DNA from: Alphaproteobacteria bacterium
GTDB lineage: Bacteria > Pseudomonadota > Alphaproteobacteria > Reyranellales > Reyranellaceae
DNA: 35,482 bases
NCBI GenBank assembly: GCA_947474005.1
Contig: CANJHI010000041.1
Location: 1 to 35,482 of the forward strand
Reading direction: 5' to 3'
The notes beneath the pieces are model-generated. The model was given only the letters and a program-made list of their open reading frames with translations. It did no database searches and had not been told where the DNA came from. Positions 25,012 to 35,019 of the stretch are shown piece by piece (the stretch's first letter is position 1; every line of letters begins with the position of its first letter). Both the position numbers and the translations under genes were made by a program.

Positions 25012-25971
25012 TCAGCCCTTGCGCTGCGCGGTACGCGCCGCGCGAAGGCGCGCGAAATCGTCGCCGGCGTGATAACTCGAACGCGTCAGCGGCGACGCGG
25101 AGACCATCAGGAATCCCTTGGCGCGGGCGAGGTTCGCCAGTTCCTCGAATTCCGTCGGCGTCCAGAAGCGATCGATCGGCGCATGCTTGGGTGTCGGCTG
25201 CAGATACTGGCCGACCGTCAGGAAATCGACATCCGCCGCCCGCAGATCGTCCATCACCTGCAGTATCTCCTCGCGCGTTTCGCCGAGACCCACCATCAGA
25301 CCGGACTTGTTGAACATCGAGGGATCGATTTCCTTCACCCTTGCCAACAACCGCAGCGACGTGAAGTAACGCGCGCCGGGCCGGATCGTCGGGTAGAGCC
25401 GCGGCACGGTCTCGAGGTTGTGATTGAAGACGTCGGGGCGGGCCGCCACGACCGTCTCGACGGCTCCGGCTTTGCGCATGAAATCGGGAGTCAGGATTTC
25501 GACCGTCGTGGCAGGGGCCGCCGCATGCAGCGCGGAGATCACCTGGGCGAAGTGCCCTGCCCCGCCATCATCGAGATCGTCGCGATCGACCGACGTGACG
25601 ACCACATGCCCCAGGCCCAGCTTGCCAACCGCTTCGGCAATGTTGGCTGGCTCATGCGGATTGAGCTCGCCGGGCTTGCCGGTAGCGACATTGCAGAAGG
25701 CGCAGGCCCGCGTGCAGACCTCGCCCATGATCATGAAGGTGGCGTGCTTCTGCTTCCAGCATTCGCCGATGTTCGGGCAGGCCGCCTCCTCGCATACCGT
25801 CGTGAGCTTGAGTTCGCGCATCAGCCGCTTGGTCTCGGCATATTCGGGCGAGTTAGGCGCACGCACCCTGATCCAATCCGGCTTGCGCTGAATCGGATTG
25901 TCCGGTCGATGCGCCTTCTCGGGATGGCGCTCCGCCCGGCTCAGGGAAAGCTTGTCGAGGGTTCCGTCCAT
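25012..25971 (-). CDS. lipA: Lipoyl synthase
   Basis: The 319-residue radical SAM enzyme inserts two sulfurs into octanoylated lipoyl domains, maturing PdhB and PdhC encoded just upstream. Both Fe-S cluster motifs are present: the auxiliary-cluster cysteines Cys60, Cys65 and Cys71 in [12 protein letters not shown], and the SAM cluster Cys86, Cys90, Cys93 in CTRACAFC. The C-terminal SSYHAGDDF contains the RSSYHA serine that ligates the auxiliary cluster. It starts 6 bp after lpdA. Confidence 0.97.
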   Translation of the reverse strand: MDGTLDKLSLSRAERHPEKAHRPDNPIQRKPDWIRVRAPNSPEYAETKRLMRELKLTTVCEEAACPNIGECWKQKHATFMIMGEVCTRACAFCNVATGKPGELNPHEPANIAEAVGKLGLGHVVVTSVDRDDLDDGGAGHFAQVISALHAAAPATTVEILTPDFMRKAGAVETVVAARPDVFNHNLETVPRLYPTIRPGARYFTSLRLLARVKEIDPSMFNKSGLMVGLGETREEILQVMDDLRAADVDFLTVGQYLQPTPKHAPIDRFWTPTEFEELANLARAKGFLMVSASPLTRSSYHAGDDFARLRAARTAQRKG

Positions 25972-25977
25972 GACGCC

Positions 25978-27390
25978 CTAGATATGGAGCGTCCGGCCGT
26001 ACGCCGCCAGTACCGACTCGTGCATCATCTCGGACAGCGTCGGATGCGGGAACACTGTAGCCATCAGCTCGGCCTCCGTTGTCTCCAGCGTCTTGGCGAT
26101 GCTGTAGCCCTGGATCAGTTCGGTGACCTCGGCGCCGATCATGTGGGCGCCCAGCAGCTCGCCGGTCTTGGCGTCGAAGATCGTCTTGATGAAGCCCTCG
26201 GGTTCGCCCAGAGCGATCGCCTTGCCATTACCGATGAAGGGGAATTTACCGACTTTGAGCTGCAGGCCCTTGGCCTTGGCCGCGGCCTCGGTCAGGCCGA
26301 TGCTGGCCACCTGCGGCTGGCAGTAGGTGCAGCCCGGGATGTTCTCGGTCTTCATTGGATGCACGCCCTTCACGCCGGCGATCTTCTCGACCACCAGTAC
26401 GCCCTCGTGCATCGCCTTGTGGGCGAGCCAGGGCGGGCCGGCGACGTCGCCTAGCGCATAGACGTTCGGTTCGCCGGTCGCGCCCCACTGGTCGATCACA
26501 ATGTGGGTCTTCTCGACCTTCACCTTGGTACCTTCGAGGCCCAGGTTCTCGACGTTGCCGACGATGCCGACAGCTGAGATCACGCGGTCGACGGTGATGT
26601 CCTGCGCCTTGCCGCCGACGGTGATCGTGGCCGTAACGTTCTTGGCGCCCTTCTTCAGGTTCGACACCGTTGCGCCCGTCAGGATCTTCATGCCCTGCTT
26701 CTCGAAGGCGCGCTTTGCGAAGGCCGACACTTCTTCGTCCTCCACGGGAAGAACGCGGTCGAGCACTTCGCACACAGTCACTTCGGCGCCCATGGTGCGG
26801 TAGAAGCTCGCGAACTCGATGCCGATCGCGCCCGAGCCGATGACCAGCAGCGACTTGGGAAACTCCGGCGGCACCATCGCTTCCTTGTAGGACCAGACAA
26901 GCTTGCCGTCGGACTCGAGGCCCGGAAGCTGCCGCGCCCGCGCACCGGTCGCCAGGATCACGTCCTTGGCGGTCAGCGTGACGTTGCTCTTGTCCTTCAG
27001 GGCTACGGCGATCTTGCGCTTGGCCCCGTCGGTGCCGGCGAGCTTGGCCGCGCCATCGAACACAGTAATCTTGTTCTTCTTCATCAGCATCGAGACGCCG
27101 CTGCTCAGCTGGTTTGCGACCTTGCGCGAGCGATCGACGATCTTCTTGGCGTCGAACGATACTTCCTTCACCGACAGGCCATAGGCGTCGGCATGCTTGA
27201 TCAGGCTATAAACCTCAGATGTGCGCAGCAGCGCCTTGGTCGGGATGCAGCCCCAGTTGAGGCAGATGCCGCCCATGTTCTCGCGCTCGACGACGGCGGT
27301 CTTCATGCCGAGCTGGGCCGCCCGAATGGCCGCGACGTAGCCGCCCGGTCCACCGCCCACCACGATCAGGTCGAAACTGGTCTCGGCCAT
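25978..27390 (-). CDS. lpdA: Dihydrolipoyl dehydrogenase (E3)
   Basis: The 470-residue flavoprotein reoxidises dihydrolipoyl groups of the pyruvate dehydrogenase complex with NAD. FAD binding is at VGGGPGGYVAAIRAA (11-25), the redox disulfide is Cys43/Cys48 in GGICLNWGCIPTK, the NAD site is VIGSGAIGIEFASF, and the C-terminal active-site His lies in FPHPTLSEMMHE. The canonical text is usually HAHPT; here Phe-Pro precedes HPT. It forms one unit with pdhC upstream (gap 9 bp). Confidence 0.96.
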   Translation of the reverse strand: MAETSFDLIVVGGGPGGYVAAIRAAQLGMKTAVVERENMGGICLNWGCIPTKALLRTSEVYSLIKHADAYGLSVKEVSFDAKKIVDRSRKVANQLSSGVSMLMKKNKITVFDGAAKLAGTDGAKRKIAVALKDKSNVTLTAKDVILATGARARQLPGLESDGKLVWSYKEAMVPPEFPKSLLVIGSGAIGIEFASFYRTMGAEVTVCEVLDRVLPVEDEEVSAFAKRAFEKQGMKILTGATVSNLKKGAKNVTATITVGGKAQDITVDRVISAVGIVGNVENLGLEGTKVKVEKTHIVIDQWGATGEPNVYALGDVAGPPWLAHKAMHEGVLVVEKIAGVKGVHPMKTENIPGCTYCQPQVASIGLTEAAAKAKGLQLKVGKFPFIGNGKAIALGEPEGFIKTIFDAKTGELLGAHMIGAEVTELIQGYSIAKTLETTEAELMATVFPHPTLSEMMHESVLAAYGRTLHI

Positions 27391-27399
27391 GTCTGTCTC

Positions 27400-28668
27400 C
27401 TAGACCAGCATCGCGGCGGGTTGCTCGATATAGGCCTTGAGCGTCTGCAGGAATTGCGCACCCAACGCGCCGTCCACCACGCGGTGATCGACGGCGAGCG
27501 TGCAGCTCATGATGTTGCGGATGACCATCTCGCCCTTGCGGACGACGACCCGCTCCTCGCCCGCGCCGACCGCCAGGATCATCGCCTGCGGCGTGTTGAT
27601 GATGGCGCCGAAATCGCGAACGCCGAACATGCCGAGGTTCGAGATCGTGAAGCCGCCGCCCTGGAACTCCTCGAGCTTCAGCTTGCCGCTCTTGGCCCGA
27701 CCGGCCAGGTCCTTCATCTCGATCGAGATCTGCGCCGCGCCCTTGATGTCGGCGTTGCGGATGATCGGCGTGATCAGCCCACGGTCGGTGGCGACGGCGA
27801 CGGAAATGTCGACCGCGCCGTACTCGATCATCTCATCCTCGGTCCACGAGGCGTTGCATTCCGGATGGTCGCGCAGCGCCTTGGCACAGGCCTTGATCAC
27901 CATGTCGTTGACCGAGACCTTGGCGTCCTTCTTGCGCGCCACTTCGTTGATCGCCGCGCGTGCCGTCAGCAGGGCGTCGATCTCGAAATCCACCGTCAGG
28001 TAAAAGTGCGGGACGGTCTGCTTGGACTCGAGCATGCGCCGGGCGATGACCTTGCGGATGCTGGTATGCGGGACACGGGTGTCTCCCAGCGCCGCGAAGA
28101 CCGGCTGTGGCGTGAACGCGGGCGCCGCCTTGGGTACGGGAGCGGCCGCAGGCGCCGCGCCCGGTTTGACCTGCTCGACATCGGCTTTGACGATGCGCCC
28201 ACCCGGGCCGCTGCCCTTGATCCGGGAAAGATCCAGGCCCTTGTCGGCGGCGATACGTTTGGCGAGCGGCGACGCGAAGACGCGCGCTCCACTCGGTGCC
28301 GCCGCAGGCTGAGGCGCTGGTGCGGCCGTAGCTGCAGCCTTCGGGGCCGGAGCGACGACAGCCGCGGCGATTGCTGCAGCAGGCGGCGGAGCCGCGGTCG
28401 GCGCACCTGCAGGCACGGACTTCTCGCCCTCCTCCAGAAGGATCGCGATGACGGCATTCACTTTCACGGCCTCGGTGCCTTCGGGCACGACGAGTTGGCC
28501 GATCCGTCCCTCGTCGACGGCTTCGACCTCCATGGTCGCCTTGTCGGTCTCGATCTCGCACATCACCTGGCCGGCCTTGACGGTGTCGCCCACCTTCACA
28601 TGCCATTTGGCGAGCTTGCCCTCCGTCATCGTCGGCGACAGCGCGGGCATCAGGATATTGATGGCCAT
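27400..28668 (-). CDS. pdhC: Pyruvate dehydrogenase E2 (dihydrolipoyl acetyltransferase)
   Basis: The 422-residue core subunit has one lipoyl domain (about 1-80, lipoyl Lys43 in ETDKATME), an Ala/Pro-rich linker, a peripheral-subunit-binding domain ([20 protein letters not shown] ... [12 protein letters not shown]) and a catalytic acetyltransferase domain ending with the active site DHRVVDGA (His395, Asp399). It transfers the acetyl group from E1 to CoA. The lipoyl-domain-encoding start is nearly identical in DNA to that of pdhB. Confidence 0.96.
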   Translation of the reverse strand: MAINILMPALSPTMTEGKLAKWHVKVGDTVKAGQVMCEIETDKATMEVEAVDEGRIGQLVVPEGTEAVKVNAVIAILLEEGEKSVPAGAPTAAPPPAAAIAAAVVAPAPKAAATAAPAPQPAAAPSGARVFASPLAKRIAADKGLDLSRIKGSGPGGRIVKADVEQVKPGAAPAAAPVPKAAPAFTPQPVFAALGDTRVPHTSIRKVIARRMLESKQTVPHFYLTVDFEIDALLTARAAINEVARKKDAKVSVNDMVIKACAKALRDHPECNASWTEDEMIEYGAVDISVAVATDRGLITPIIRNADIKGAAQISIEMKDLAGRAKSGKLKLEEFQGGGFTISNLGMFGVRDFGAIINTPQAMILAVGAGEERVVVRKGEMVIRNIMSCTLAVDHRVVDGALGAQFLQTLKAYIEQPAAMLV

Positions 28669-28686
28669 GGACCTATCCTCCCCGCG

Positions 28687-30057
28687 TCAGCGATTGCAGA
28701 CCGCGTGAGCGGCCTCGACGATGTTGCTCGATTGCGGCAGGGCCATCTTCTCGAGATTGGCGGCATAGGGCAGCGGCACATCGAGACCGGCAACGCGCTT
28801 CACCGGCGCATCGAGCCAGTCGAAGGCGTGCTCCATCATCAGGGCCGAAAGCTCCGAACCAATACCGGCGAACGGCCAGCCCTCTTCGACCGACACAAGC
28901 CTGTTCGTCTTCTTCACCGAGTTGACGATGGTTTCGGTGTCGAACGGGCGCAGGCTGCGCAGGTTGATGACCTCGGCATCGATGCCCTGCTTGGCCAGTT
29001 CCTCGGCCGCCTGCAGCGCTTTGCCGACCATGATCGAGAATGCGACGATAGTGACGTCCTTGCCCTGCCGCTCGACCTTGGCTTTGCCGATCGGCAGGAT
29101 GAAGTCGGGATCCTCCGGCACATCGAACGACTGGCCATAGAGCATCTCGTTCTCGAGGAAGATCACCGGATTGGGATCGCGGATGGCGGCCTTGAGCAGG
29201 CCCTTGGCATCGGCGGCACTCCACGGCGCCAGCACCCGCAGCCCTGGAACGTGGGCATACCAGCTCGCATAGCATTGCGAATGCTGCGCACCGACACGCG
29301 ATGCGGCGCCATTGGGGCCGCGGAACACGATCGGGCACGTCATCTGGCCACCCGACATGTAGTGCGTCTTGGCGGCTGAATTGATGATCTGGTCCATAGC
29401 CTGCATGGCGAAGTTGAAGGTCATGAACTCGACAATCGGCTTCAGGCCACCGAAGGCTGCACCGACGCCAAGGCCGGCGAAACCATGCTCGGTGATCGGC
29501 GTATCGATGACGCGCTTTTCACCGAATTCCTCGAGCAGTCCCTGACTTACCTTGTAGGCGCCGTGATACTGGGCGACTTCCTCGCCCATCAGGAAGATGT
29601 TGCCGTCCTTGCGCATCTCCTCGGCCATGGCGTCACGCAGCGCCTCGCGTACCGTCATGTGAACGGTCTTGCCGCTCCACTCCGGCTCAGCCGATGGTGC
29701 GGTCGCGATGGGTGCGGGGCTCGGCGTCGCCGCGTTCGCAGGCGGCGGCGACTCGATGCGGGGCGCCGCGACGGAAGCGGCCGGGGTAGCCTGGGCCGCA
29801 TCGGCGACACTCTCGCCTTCGGCCGCGAGGAGGCAGATCGGCGTGTTGACCGCGACGCCTTCGGTGCCTTCGGCCACCAGGAGCTGCGCCACCGTCCCCT
29901 CGTCCACGGCTTCGACTTCCATCGTCGCCTTGTCGGTCTCGATCTCGCAGATCACCTGACCCGACTTCACCGCGTCGCCCACTTTTACATGCCACTTGGC
30001 AAGCTTGCCTTCCGTCATCGTCGGCGACAGGGCAGGCATCAGAACCGAAATCGACAT
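28687..30057 (-). CDS. pdhB: Pyruvate dehydrogenase E1 beta subunit with N-terminal lipoyl domain
   Basis: At 456 residues this is longer than a plain E1 beta (about 330). The extra N-terminal part (1-79) is a complete lipoyl domain with Lys43 in ETDKATME, followed by an Ala/Pro linker (about 80-125). The E1 beta proper begins around [15 protein letters not shown] and includes [21 protein letters not shown] and the beta-subunit Tyr/His region [17 protein letters not shown]. This architecture is known in alphaproteobacteria. It sits 3 bp after pdhA. Confidence 0.96.
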   Translation of the reverse strand: MSISVLMPALSPTMTEGKLAKWHVKVGDAVKSGQVICEIETDKATMEVEAVDEGTVAQLLVAEGTEGVAVNTPICLLAAEGESVADAAQATPAASVAAPRIESPPPANAATPSPAPIATAPSAEPEWSGKTVHMTVREALRDAMAEEMRKDGNIFLMGEEVAQYHGAYKVSQGLLEEFGEKRVIDTPITEHGFAGLGVGAAFGGLKPIVEFMTFNFAMQAMDQIINSAAKTHYMSGGQMTCPIVFRGPNGAASRVGAQHSQCYASWYAHVPGLRVLAPWSAADAKGLLKAAIRDPNPVIFLENEMLYGQSFDVPEDPDFILPIGKAKVERQGKDVTIVAFSIMVGKALQAAEELAKQGIDAEVINLRSLRPFDTETIVNSVKKTNRLVSVEEGWPFAGIGSELSALMMEHAFDWLDAPVKRVAGLDVPLPYAANLEKMALPQSSNIVEAAHAVCNR

Positions 30058-30060
30058 GAA

Positions 30061-31113
30061 TCAGGCTCCGATCAGGATATCGGTCCAGAGCTCCGACGGG
30101 TCGGGCTCGGGACTGTGCTGTGCGAATTCAGCGGCATCATTCACGATCTTGCGGATTTCTGCGTCCACGGCCTTGAGCGCCGTCTCGTCGGTGAGCCCAG
30201 CATCGAGCAGGCGTTTGCGCAGGTGATCGATCGGATCGCGTTCGTTGCGGTACTTGTCGACTTCTTCCTTGGTCCGGTACTTGGCCGGATCACTCATGGA
30301 ATGGCCGCGGTAGCGATAGGTCTGCATCTCTAGGATGTACGGCCCCGCACCGCTGCGTGCATGGTCGACCGCCTTCTCACCGGCCGTCCGCACCGCCAGA
30401 ACGTCCATGCCGTCGACCCGCTCGCCCGGAATGCCGAAGGCCTCACCATGCCGGTAAAGCTCGGTGGTCGCCGACGCGCGCTCGACGGAGGTTCCCATGC
30501 CGTAGCGGTTGTTTTCGATCACATAGATGACGGGTAGCTTCCACAGCGCTGCCATGTTCATGGCTTCGTAGACTTGGCCCTGGTTGGCGCTGCCGTCGCC
30601 GAAGTAGGTCAGCGAGACGTTCTTGCTGCCGTGGTACTTGTGCGCGAATGCGAGGCCGGTGCCGATCGGCACCTGGGCGCCGACGATGCCGTGGCCGCCA
30701 TAGAAATGCTTGTCGCGGCTGAACATGTGCATCGAGCCGCCCTTGCCCTTGGAATAGCCACCGCTGCGACCGGTCAGCTCGGCCATCACGCCCTTGGGAT
30801 CCATGCCGCAGGCCAGCATGTGGCCGTGATCGCGGTAGGAGGTGATGACGGCATCCTCGTCGCCGATGGTCGACTGCGTGCCGACGACGACTGCTTCCTG
30901 GCCAATGTAGAGATGACAGAATCCGCCAATCAAACCCATGCCGTAAAGTTGCCCCGCGCGCTCCTCGAAGCGGCGAATCAGCAGCATGTTCCGGTAGAAC
31001 GACTTGAGCTCCTCGGCGCTCACGCTGTTGTCGCCGGGCCCGGATGGTTTGGGGGGCGACTTCGATTTGGCGGGAAGAGATTCGACCTTCGGCTTCACGG
31101 CCGGCTTCGCCAT
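30061..31113 (-). CDS. pdhA: Pyruvate dehydrogenase E1 alpha subunit
   Basis: The 350-residue subunit carries thiamine diphosphate with E1 beta and decarboxylates pyruvate. The ThDP/Mg motif GDGSANQG...ENN lies at about 172-202, and the Ser of SVERAS and YRYRGHSMSDP mark the loops phosphorylated in mitochondrial enzymes. A Lys/Pro-rich N-terminal tail (about 1-30) precedes the domain. ATG 31113 is preferred over the in-frame ATG 31158 because GAGGGG lies 7 bp upstream and a TATAAG -10-like element lies at 31142-31147. Confidence 0.96.
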   Translation of the reverse strand: MAKPAVKPKVESLPAKSKSPPKPSGPGDNSVSAEELKSFYRNMLLIRRFEERAGQLYGMGLIGGFCHLYIGQEAVVVGTQSTIGDEDAVITSYRDHGHMLACGMDPKGVMAELTGRSGGYSKGKGGSMHMFSRDKHFYGGHGIVGAQVPIGTGLAFAHKYHGSKNVSLTYFGDGSANQGQVYEAMNMAALWKLPVIYVIENNRYGMGTSVERASATTELYRHGEAFGIPGERVDGMDVLAVRTAGEKAVDHARSGAGPYILEMQTYRYRGHSMSDPAKYRTKEEVDKYRNERDPIDHLRKRLLDAGLTDETALKAVDAEIRKIVNDAAEFAQHSPEPDPSELWTDILIGA

Positions 31114-31141
31114 AGCATTCCCCTCGGTAGCCCCACGCCCG

Positions 31142-31147
31142 CTTATA
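31142..31147 (-). promoter_or_regulatory. Candidate -10 element of the pdh operon
   Basis: TATAAG on the minus strand would start transcription near 31135, leaving a 20-nt leader before pdhA. The surrounding CTATAAGCGG is identical to the groES -10 region. No -35 resembling TTGACA lies at the proper distance, so an activator may be required or this may not be the promoter. Confidence 0.3.
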
Positions 31148-31266
31148 GCATCGCTCATGCCGATGTGGTTGATCTAGAAGGAAAAAACAGAATGCCCCCG
31201 AGTGCGGCGCAGCATTTGAGCGATTGTTTGCAAATGGACCGACGCGGCGGACAGTTTCTTTCGGCC

Positions 31267-31281
31267 GACCGCTTTGCGGTC
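31267..31281 (-). terminator. Hairpin after ftsB, weak terminator candidate
   Basis: GACCGC-TTT-GCGGTC is a perfect 6-bp inverted repeat just beyond the ftsB stop in the 128 to 170-bp gap before pdhA. On the minus strand it is followed by GGCCGAAAGAAA rather than a T run, so intrinsic termination would be weak. The rest of the gap shows only the -10-like element. Confidence 0.25.
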
Positions 31282-31286
31282 TCTCT

Positions 31287-31586
31287 TCAGCGCGTCGGCG
31301 TGAAGATGATCGTGTCGTCCTTGCGTGCAAAATTCAGCAGGATCCTTGCCCGCTCATCGAGCATGTCCGGATCGAGACTGTGATTGCGCAACGCTGCCAC
31401 TCGGCGTTCCCAGATCTTTCGCGTCGTCTCGGCCTCGGCGAGATTTTGCTCGGCGACCAGGACCTCACGCTGCAGGTTCACCATGGCCAGCAAACCGCGA
31501 TCACCATTCACGAGGTGGTAGCCGAAATAACCGAACACCGTGGCGAAGATCACGGGGGCTAAAATCTGTCGCGGTCTCAACAACAT
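31287..31586 (-). CDS. ftsB: Cell-division protein FtsB / septum formation initiator
   Basis: The 99-residue bitopic protein has one N-terminal transmembrane segment (about 8-27) and a following coiled coil (about 35-70, VNLQREVLVAEQNLAEAE), the architecture of FtsB/DivIC. With FtsL and FtsQ it licenses septal peptidoglycan synthesis. Its place directly before pdhA matches the alphaproteobacterial eno-ftsB-pdhA order. ATG 31586 gives the expected length; an open frame extends upstream into alaX. The upstream GGAA is a weak ribosome binding site. Confidence 0.85.
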   Translation of the reverse strand: MLLRPRQILAPVIFATVFGYFGYHLVNGDRGLLAMVNLQREVLVAEQNLAEAETTRKIWERRVAALRNHSLDPDMLDERARILLNFARKDDTIIFTPTR

Positions 31587-31630
31587 ATGCGCTATTCCCG
31601 ACGCGATAAGGCAACATATGGTGTCGAAAA

Positions 31631-32350
31631 TCAAGGTTTTTCGGCCAATCCGATCCGGACCCGCCTGTTGTGGCGTCCCTTGTTCTCGATTTTGAGGATA
31701 CGGACCGGCACCGAAGCGCCAGTCGAGGCGAGGTGTGTCCCGCCGCAGGCCTGACGGTCCAACCCGACAATCTCGACGATGTGGATCGTGCCATCGGGCG
31801 TGGGCGGCGGCGCCACCGAGCGGCTGCGGATCAACCCATGCTCAGCCTGTGCCTCGTCCATCGGCACGTAGGCGAAGTTGAGCGGGATGTCCTGGCGGAT
31901 CAGATCGTTGATCGGACCTTCGAGCGCGCGCAGGCGGTCATTGTCGGCGCCGGGCAGGTCGAAGTCCATGCGTGCCGTTCCGTCGTCGGCCATCTGCACG
32001 CCGGTGACGAGCGCACCGTCGAAGCTCTGGAACACGAGGGCATTGAGGATGTGCGTATCGGTATGGAGCTGACACATCCTGCGCCGGAAATCCGGATCGA
32101 CTTTTGCCTCGGCGCGACCGGTGAGCTCGGCCTCAGTGTCGAGCAGGTGCCATAGTCTTCCGGCAGAGACTTCGAAACCGACGACCTTCGCCTCGCCGCG
32201 ACTCCAACCAAGGGTGCCGCGATCGGCAAGCTGGCCACCGCCGCCGGGATAAAACGGCGATTGGGCAAGTACCATCTTGCCCGGCCGGGCATCGACGATC
32301 TCGGTTTCGACGGTGAGGATGTCGGGCTGTTCGTGACAAAAGAGGTGCAT
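31631..32350 (-). CDS. Alanyl-tRNA editing protein AlaX-like
   Basis: The 239-residue protein matches free-standing AlaRS editing domains, which hydrolyse mischarged Ser- or Gly-tRNA-Ala. The N-terminal FYPGGGGQLADRG is the AlaX signature, zinc ligands are His96 and His100 in HTDTH, and Cys202 and His206 in CGGTH. Without the AlaRS C-terminal part it is AlaX-II-like or somewhat shorter. A GAGG ribosome binding site lies in the loop of an inverted repeat CTGGCC/GGCCAG (32352-32370) directly before the ATG. The gene follows the AraC regulator by 48 bp and has the shared 17-bp motif upstream. Confidence 0.88.
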   Translation of the reverse strand: MHLFCHEQPDILTVETEIVDARPGKMVLAQSPFYPGGGGQLADRGTLGWSRGEAKVVGFEVSAGRLWHLLDTEAELTGRAEAKVDPDFRRRMCQLHTDTHILNALVFQSFDGALVTGVQMADDGTARMDFDLPGADNDRLRALEGPINDLIRQDIPLNFAYVPMDEAQAEHGLIRSRSVAPPPTPDGTIHIVEIVGLDRQACGGTHLASTGASVPVRILKIENKGRHNRRVRIGLAEKP

Positions 32351-32382
32351 GCTGGCCCTCTTACGGCCAGTCGCCCTCGGGC

Positions 32383-32399
32383 GTATTGGCGAAAATTGC
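32383..32399 (-). promoter_or_regulatory. 17-bp motif upstream of alaX (candidate AraC operator, copy 1)
   Basis: On the minus strand GCAATTTTCGCCAATAC starts with the last base of the araC stop and ends 32 bp before the alaX ATG. It is identical, base for base, to a motif 31 bp before the ABM gene on the plus strand. In form it resembles the marbox-type monomer site of AraC-family regulators (GCA, then A/T-rich centre, then RYYAA). Confidence 0.55.
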
Positions 32400-33229
32400 T
32401 AGGCGGCAGCCGCGCGCGCGAATTGCAGCGGTGTGATGCCGTAACAGCGCTTGAAGTGCTTGTTGAGCGCACTCTGGTCGTAGAAGCCAACCGCCGTCGC
32501 GACCTCGGCCGGCGCTGCGGCGCGCCGCAGATGCCGGCAGGCCGCACCGAGCCTGACCTGCGTCAGGTAGGCATGAGGCGTGAGGCCGACCGTGCGCTTG
32601 AACAGACCGATGAGCTGGAATGTCGTGAGGCCGATGCCCGCGGCCAAACCCTCGAGGCGGAGGTCGGATGCGTATTCGGCGTCCATGCGTGCCGTCACGC
32701 GCGCGGCCAGCACGCTGTCACGGGGGGCCGCCTTGATGCCGATGTGGCCACTGCCATGCCGCCGGAACAAAATGCCGAACGATCCGACCAGCAGTTCGCG
32801 CTCACGGAAAGCATCCCGCCCCTCCTCGATCGCATGATGCATGGCGAGGAAGCCCCGGATGAGATCGGGGCCGCCGAACAGGTTGCGCGTGAAATAGGGC
32901 ACCGCGTCGATGCCGAGACCGTCGGCCAAGCCGTCGAGAGCGCTCTGGGCGAGGTACATCGCGCGGTACTGCCAGCGCTCGCTCCATCCCATCCAGCCCG
33001 CATGCGGTTCGGCCGGATTGAACACGAACATGGTCGAAGCCTGGGCATCCTGTACCTGGCCACGGCTCTTGACCACCGAACCGCCGAGCTCGGTCACGGC
33101 TACGACCAGCGCGTCATGCGTGTGTGGCGGATATTCATGGGTGGTGAAGTCGGCGCAGAGCAGGCTCAGTCCGGAAAGATGTCGGTCCCACCAGTACTGG
33201 GACGAGTTGCGAGGATCGGGGCGCGCCAC
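32399..33229 (-). CDS. AraC-family transcriptional regulator
   Basis: The 276-residue protein has an N-terminal cupin-like sensing domain (PPHTHDALVVAVTELGG ... FNPAEPHAGW) and a C-terminal AraC double helix-turn-helix (about 170-276) with LRLEGLAAGIGLTTFQLIGLFKRTVGLTPHAY and the second helix-turn-helix hallmark AVGFYDQSALNKHFKRCYGITPLQF, here cut to key parts. The GTG start at 33229 is the only one possible after the upstream in-frame TGA (about 33247-33249). Identical 17-bp motifs lie on both sides of the gene, upstream of each neighbour. The effector is unknown. Confidence 0.9.
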   Translation of the reverse strand: MARPDPRNSSQYWWDRHLSGLSLLCADFTTHEYPPHTHDALVVAVTELGGSVVKSRGQVQDAQASTMFVFNPAEPHAGWMGWSERWQYRAMYLAQSALDGLADGLGIDAVPYFTRNLFGGPDLIRGFLAMHHAIEEGRDAFRERELLVGSFGILFRRHGSGHIGIKAAPRDSVLAARVTARMDAEYASDLRLEGLAAGIGLTTFQLIGLFKRTVGLTPHAYLTQVRLGAACRHLRRAAAPAEVATAVGFYDQSALNKHFKRCYGITPLQFARAAAA

Positions 33230-33268
33230 GGGGGAAGTTAACGAGCGTCAATCGTCATGATCAACCCC

Positions 33269-33285
33269 GCAATTTTCGCCAATAC
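33269..33285 (+). promoter_or_regulatory. 17-bp motif upstream of the ABM gene (candidate AraC operator, copy 2)
   Basis: GCAATTTTCGCCAATAC on the plus strand lies 31 bp before the ABM start codon and 39 bp upstream of the araC start on the other strand. It matches copy 1 over all 17 bases; the flanking bases differ, so it is a discrete element rather than part of a longer duplication. Confidence 0.55.
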
Positions 33286-33302
33286 ATAGGGCGCGCTCTA
33301 TG
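33285..33302 (+). promoter_or_regulatory. Near-perfect 18-bp palindrome before the ABM gene
   Basis: CATAGGGCGCGCTCTATG has one mismatched pair and ends 14 bp before the ABM ATG. It directly abuts the 17-bp motif and might be a second operator or a leader structure. Confidence 0.35.
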
Positions 33303-33316
33303 GTCATCGTCGCACC

Positions 33317-35002
<1,686 letters not shown>

Positions 35003-35019
35003 CCGCCTGGGAGAAAACA

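Noticed and set aside
27193-29379. 728-codon open frame on the plus strand opposite pdhC/pdhB
   Set aside because: It lies antisense to clearly recognised genes in a GC-rich region where the complementary frame lacks stops; the composition (Arg/His/Asp-rich) and lack of motifs mark it as a shadow.
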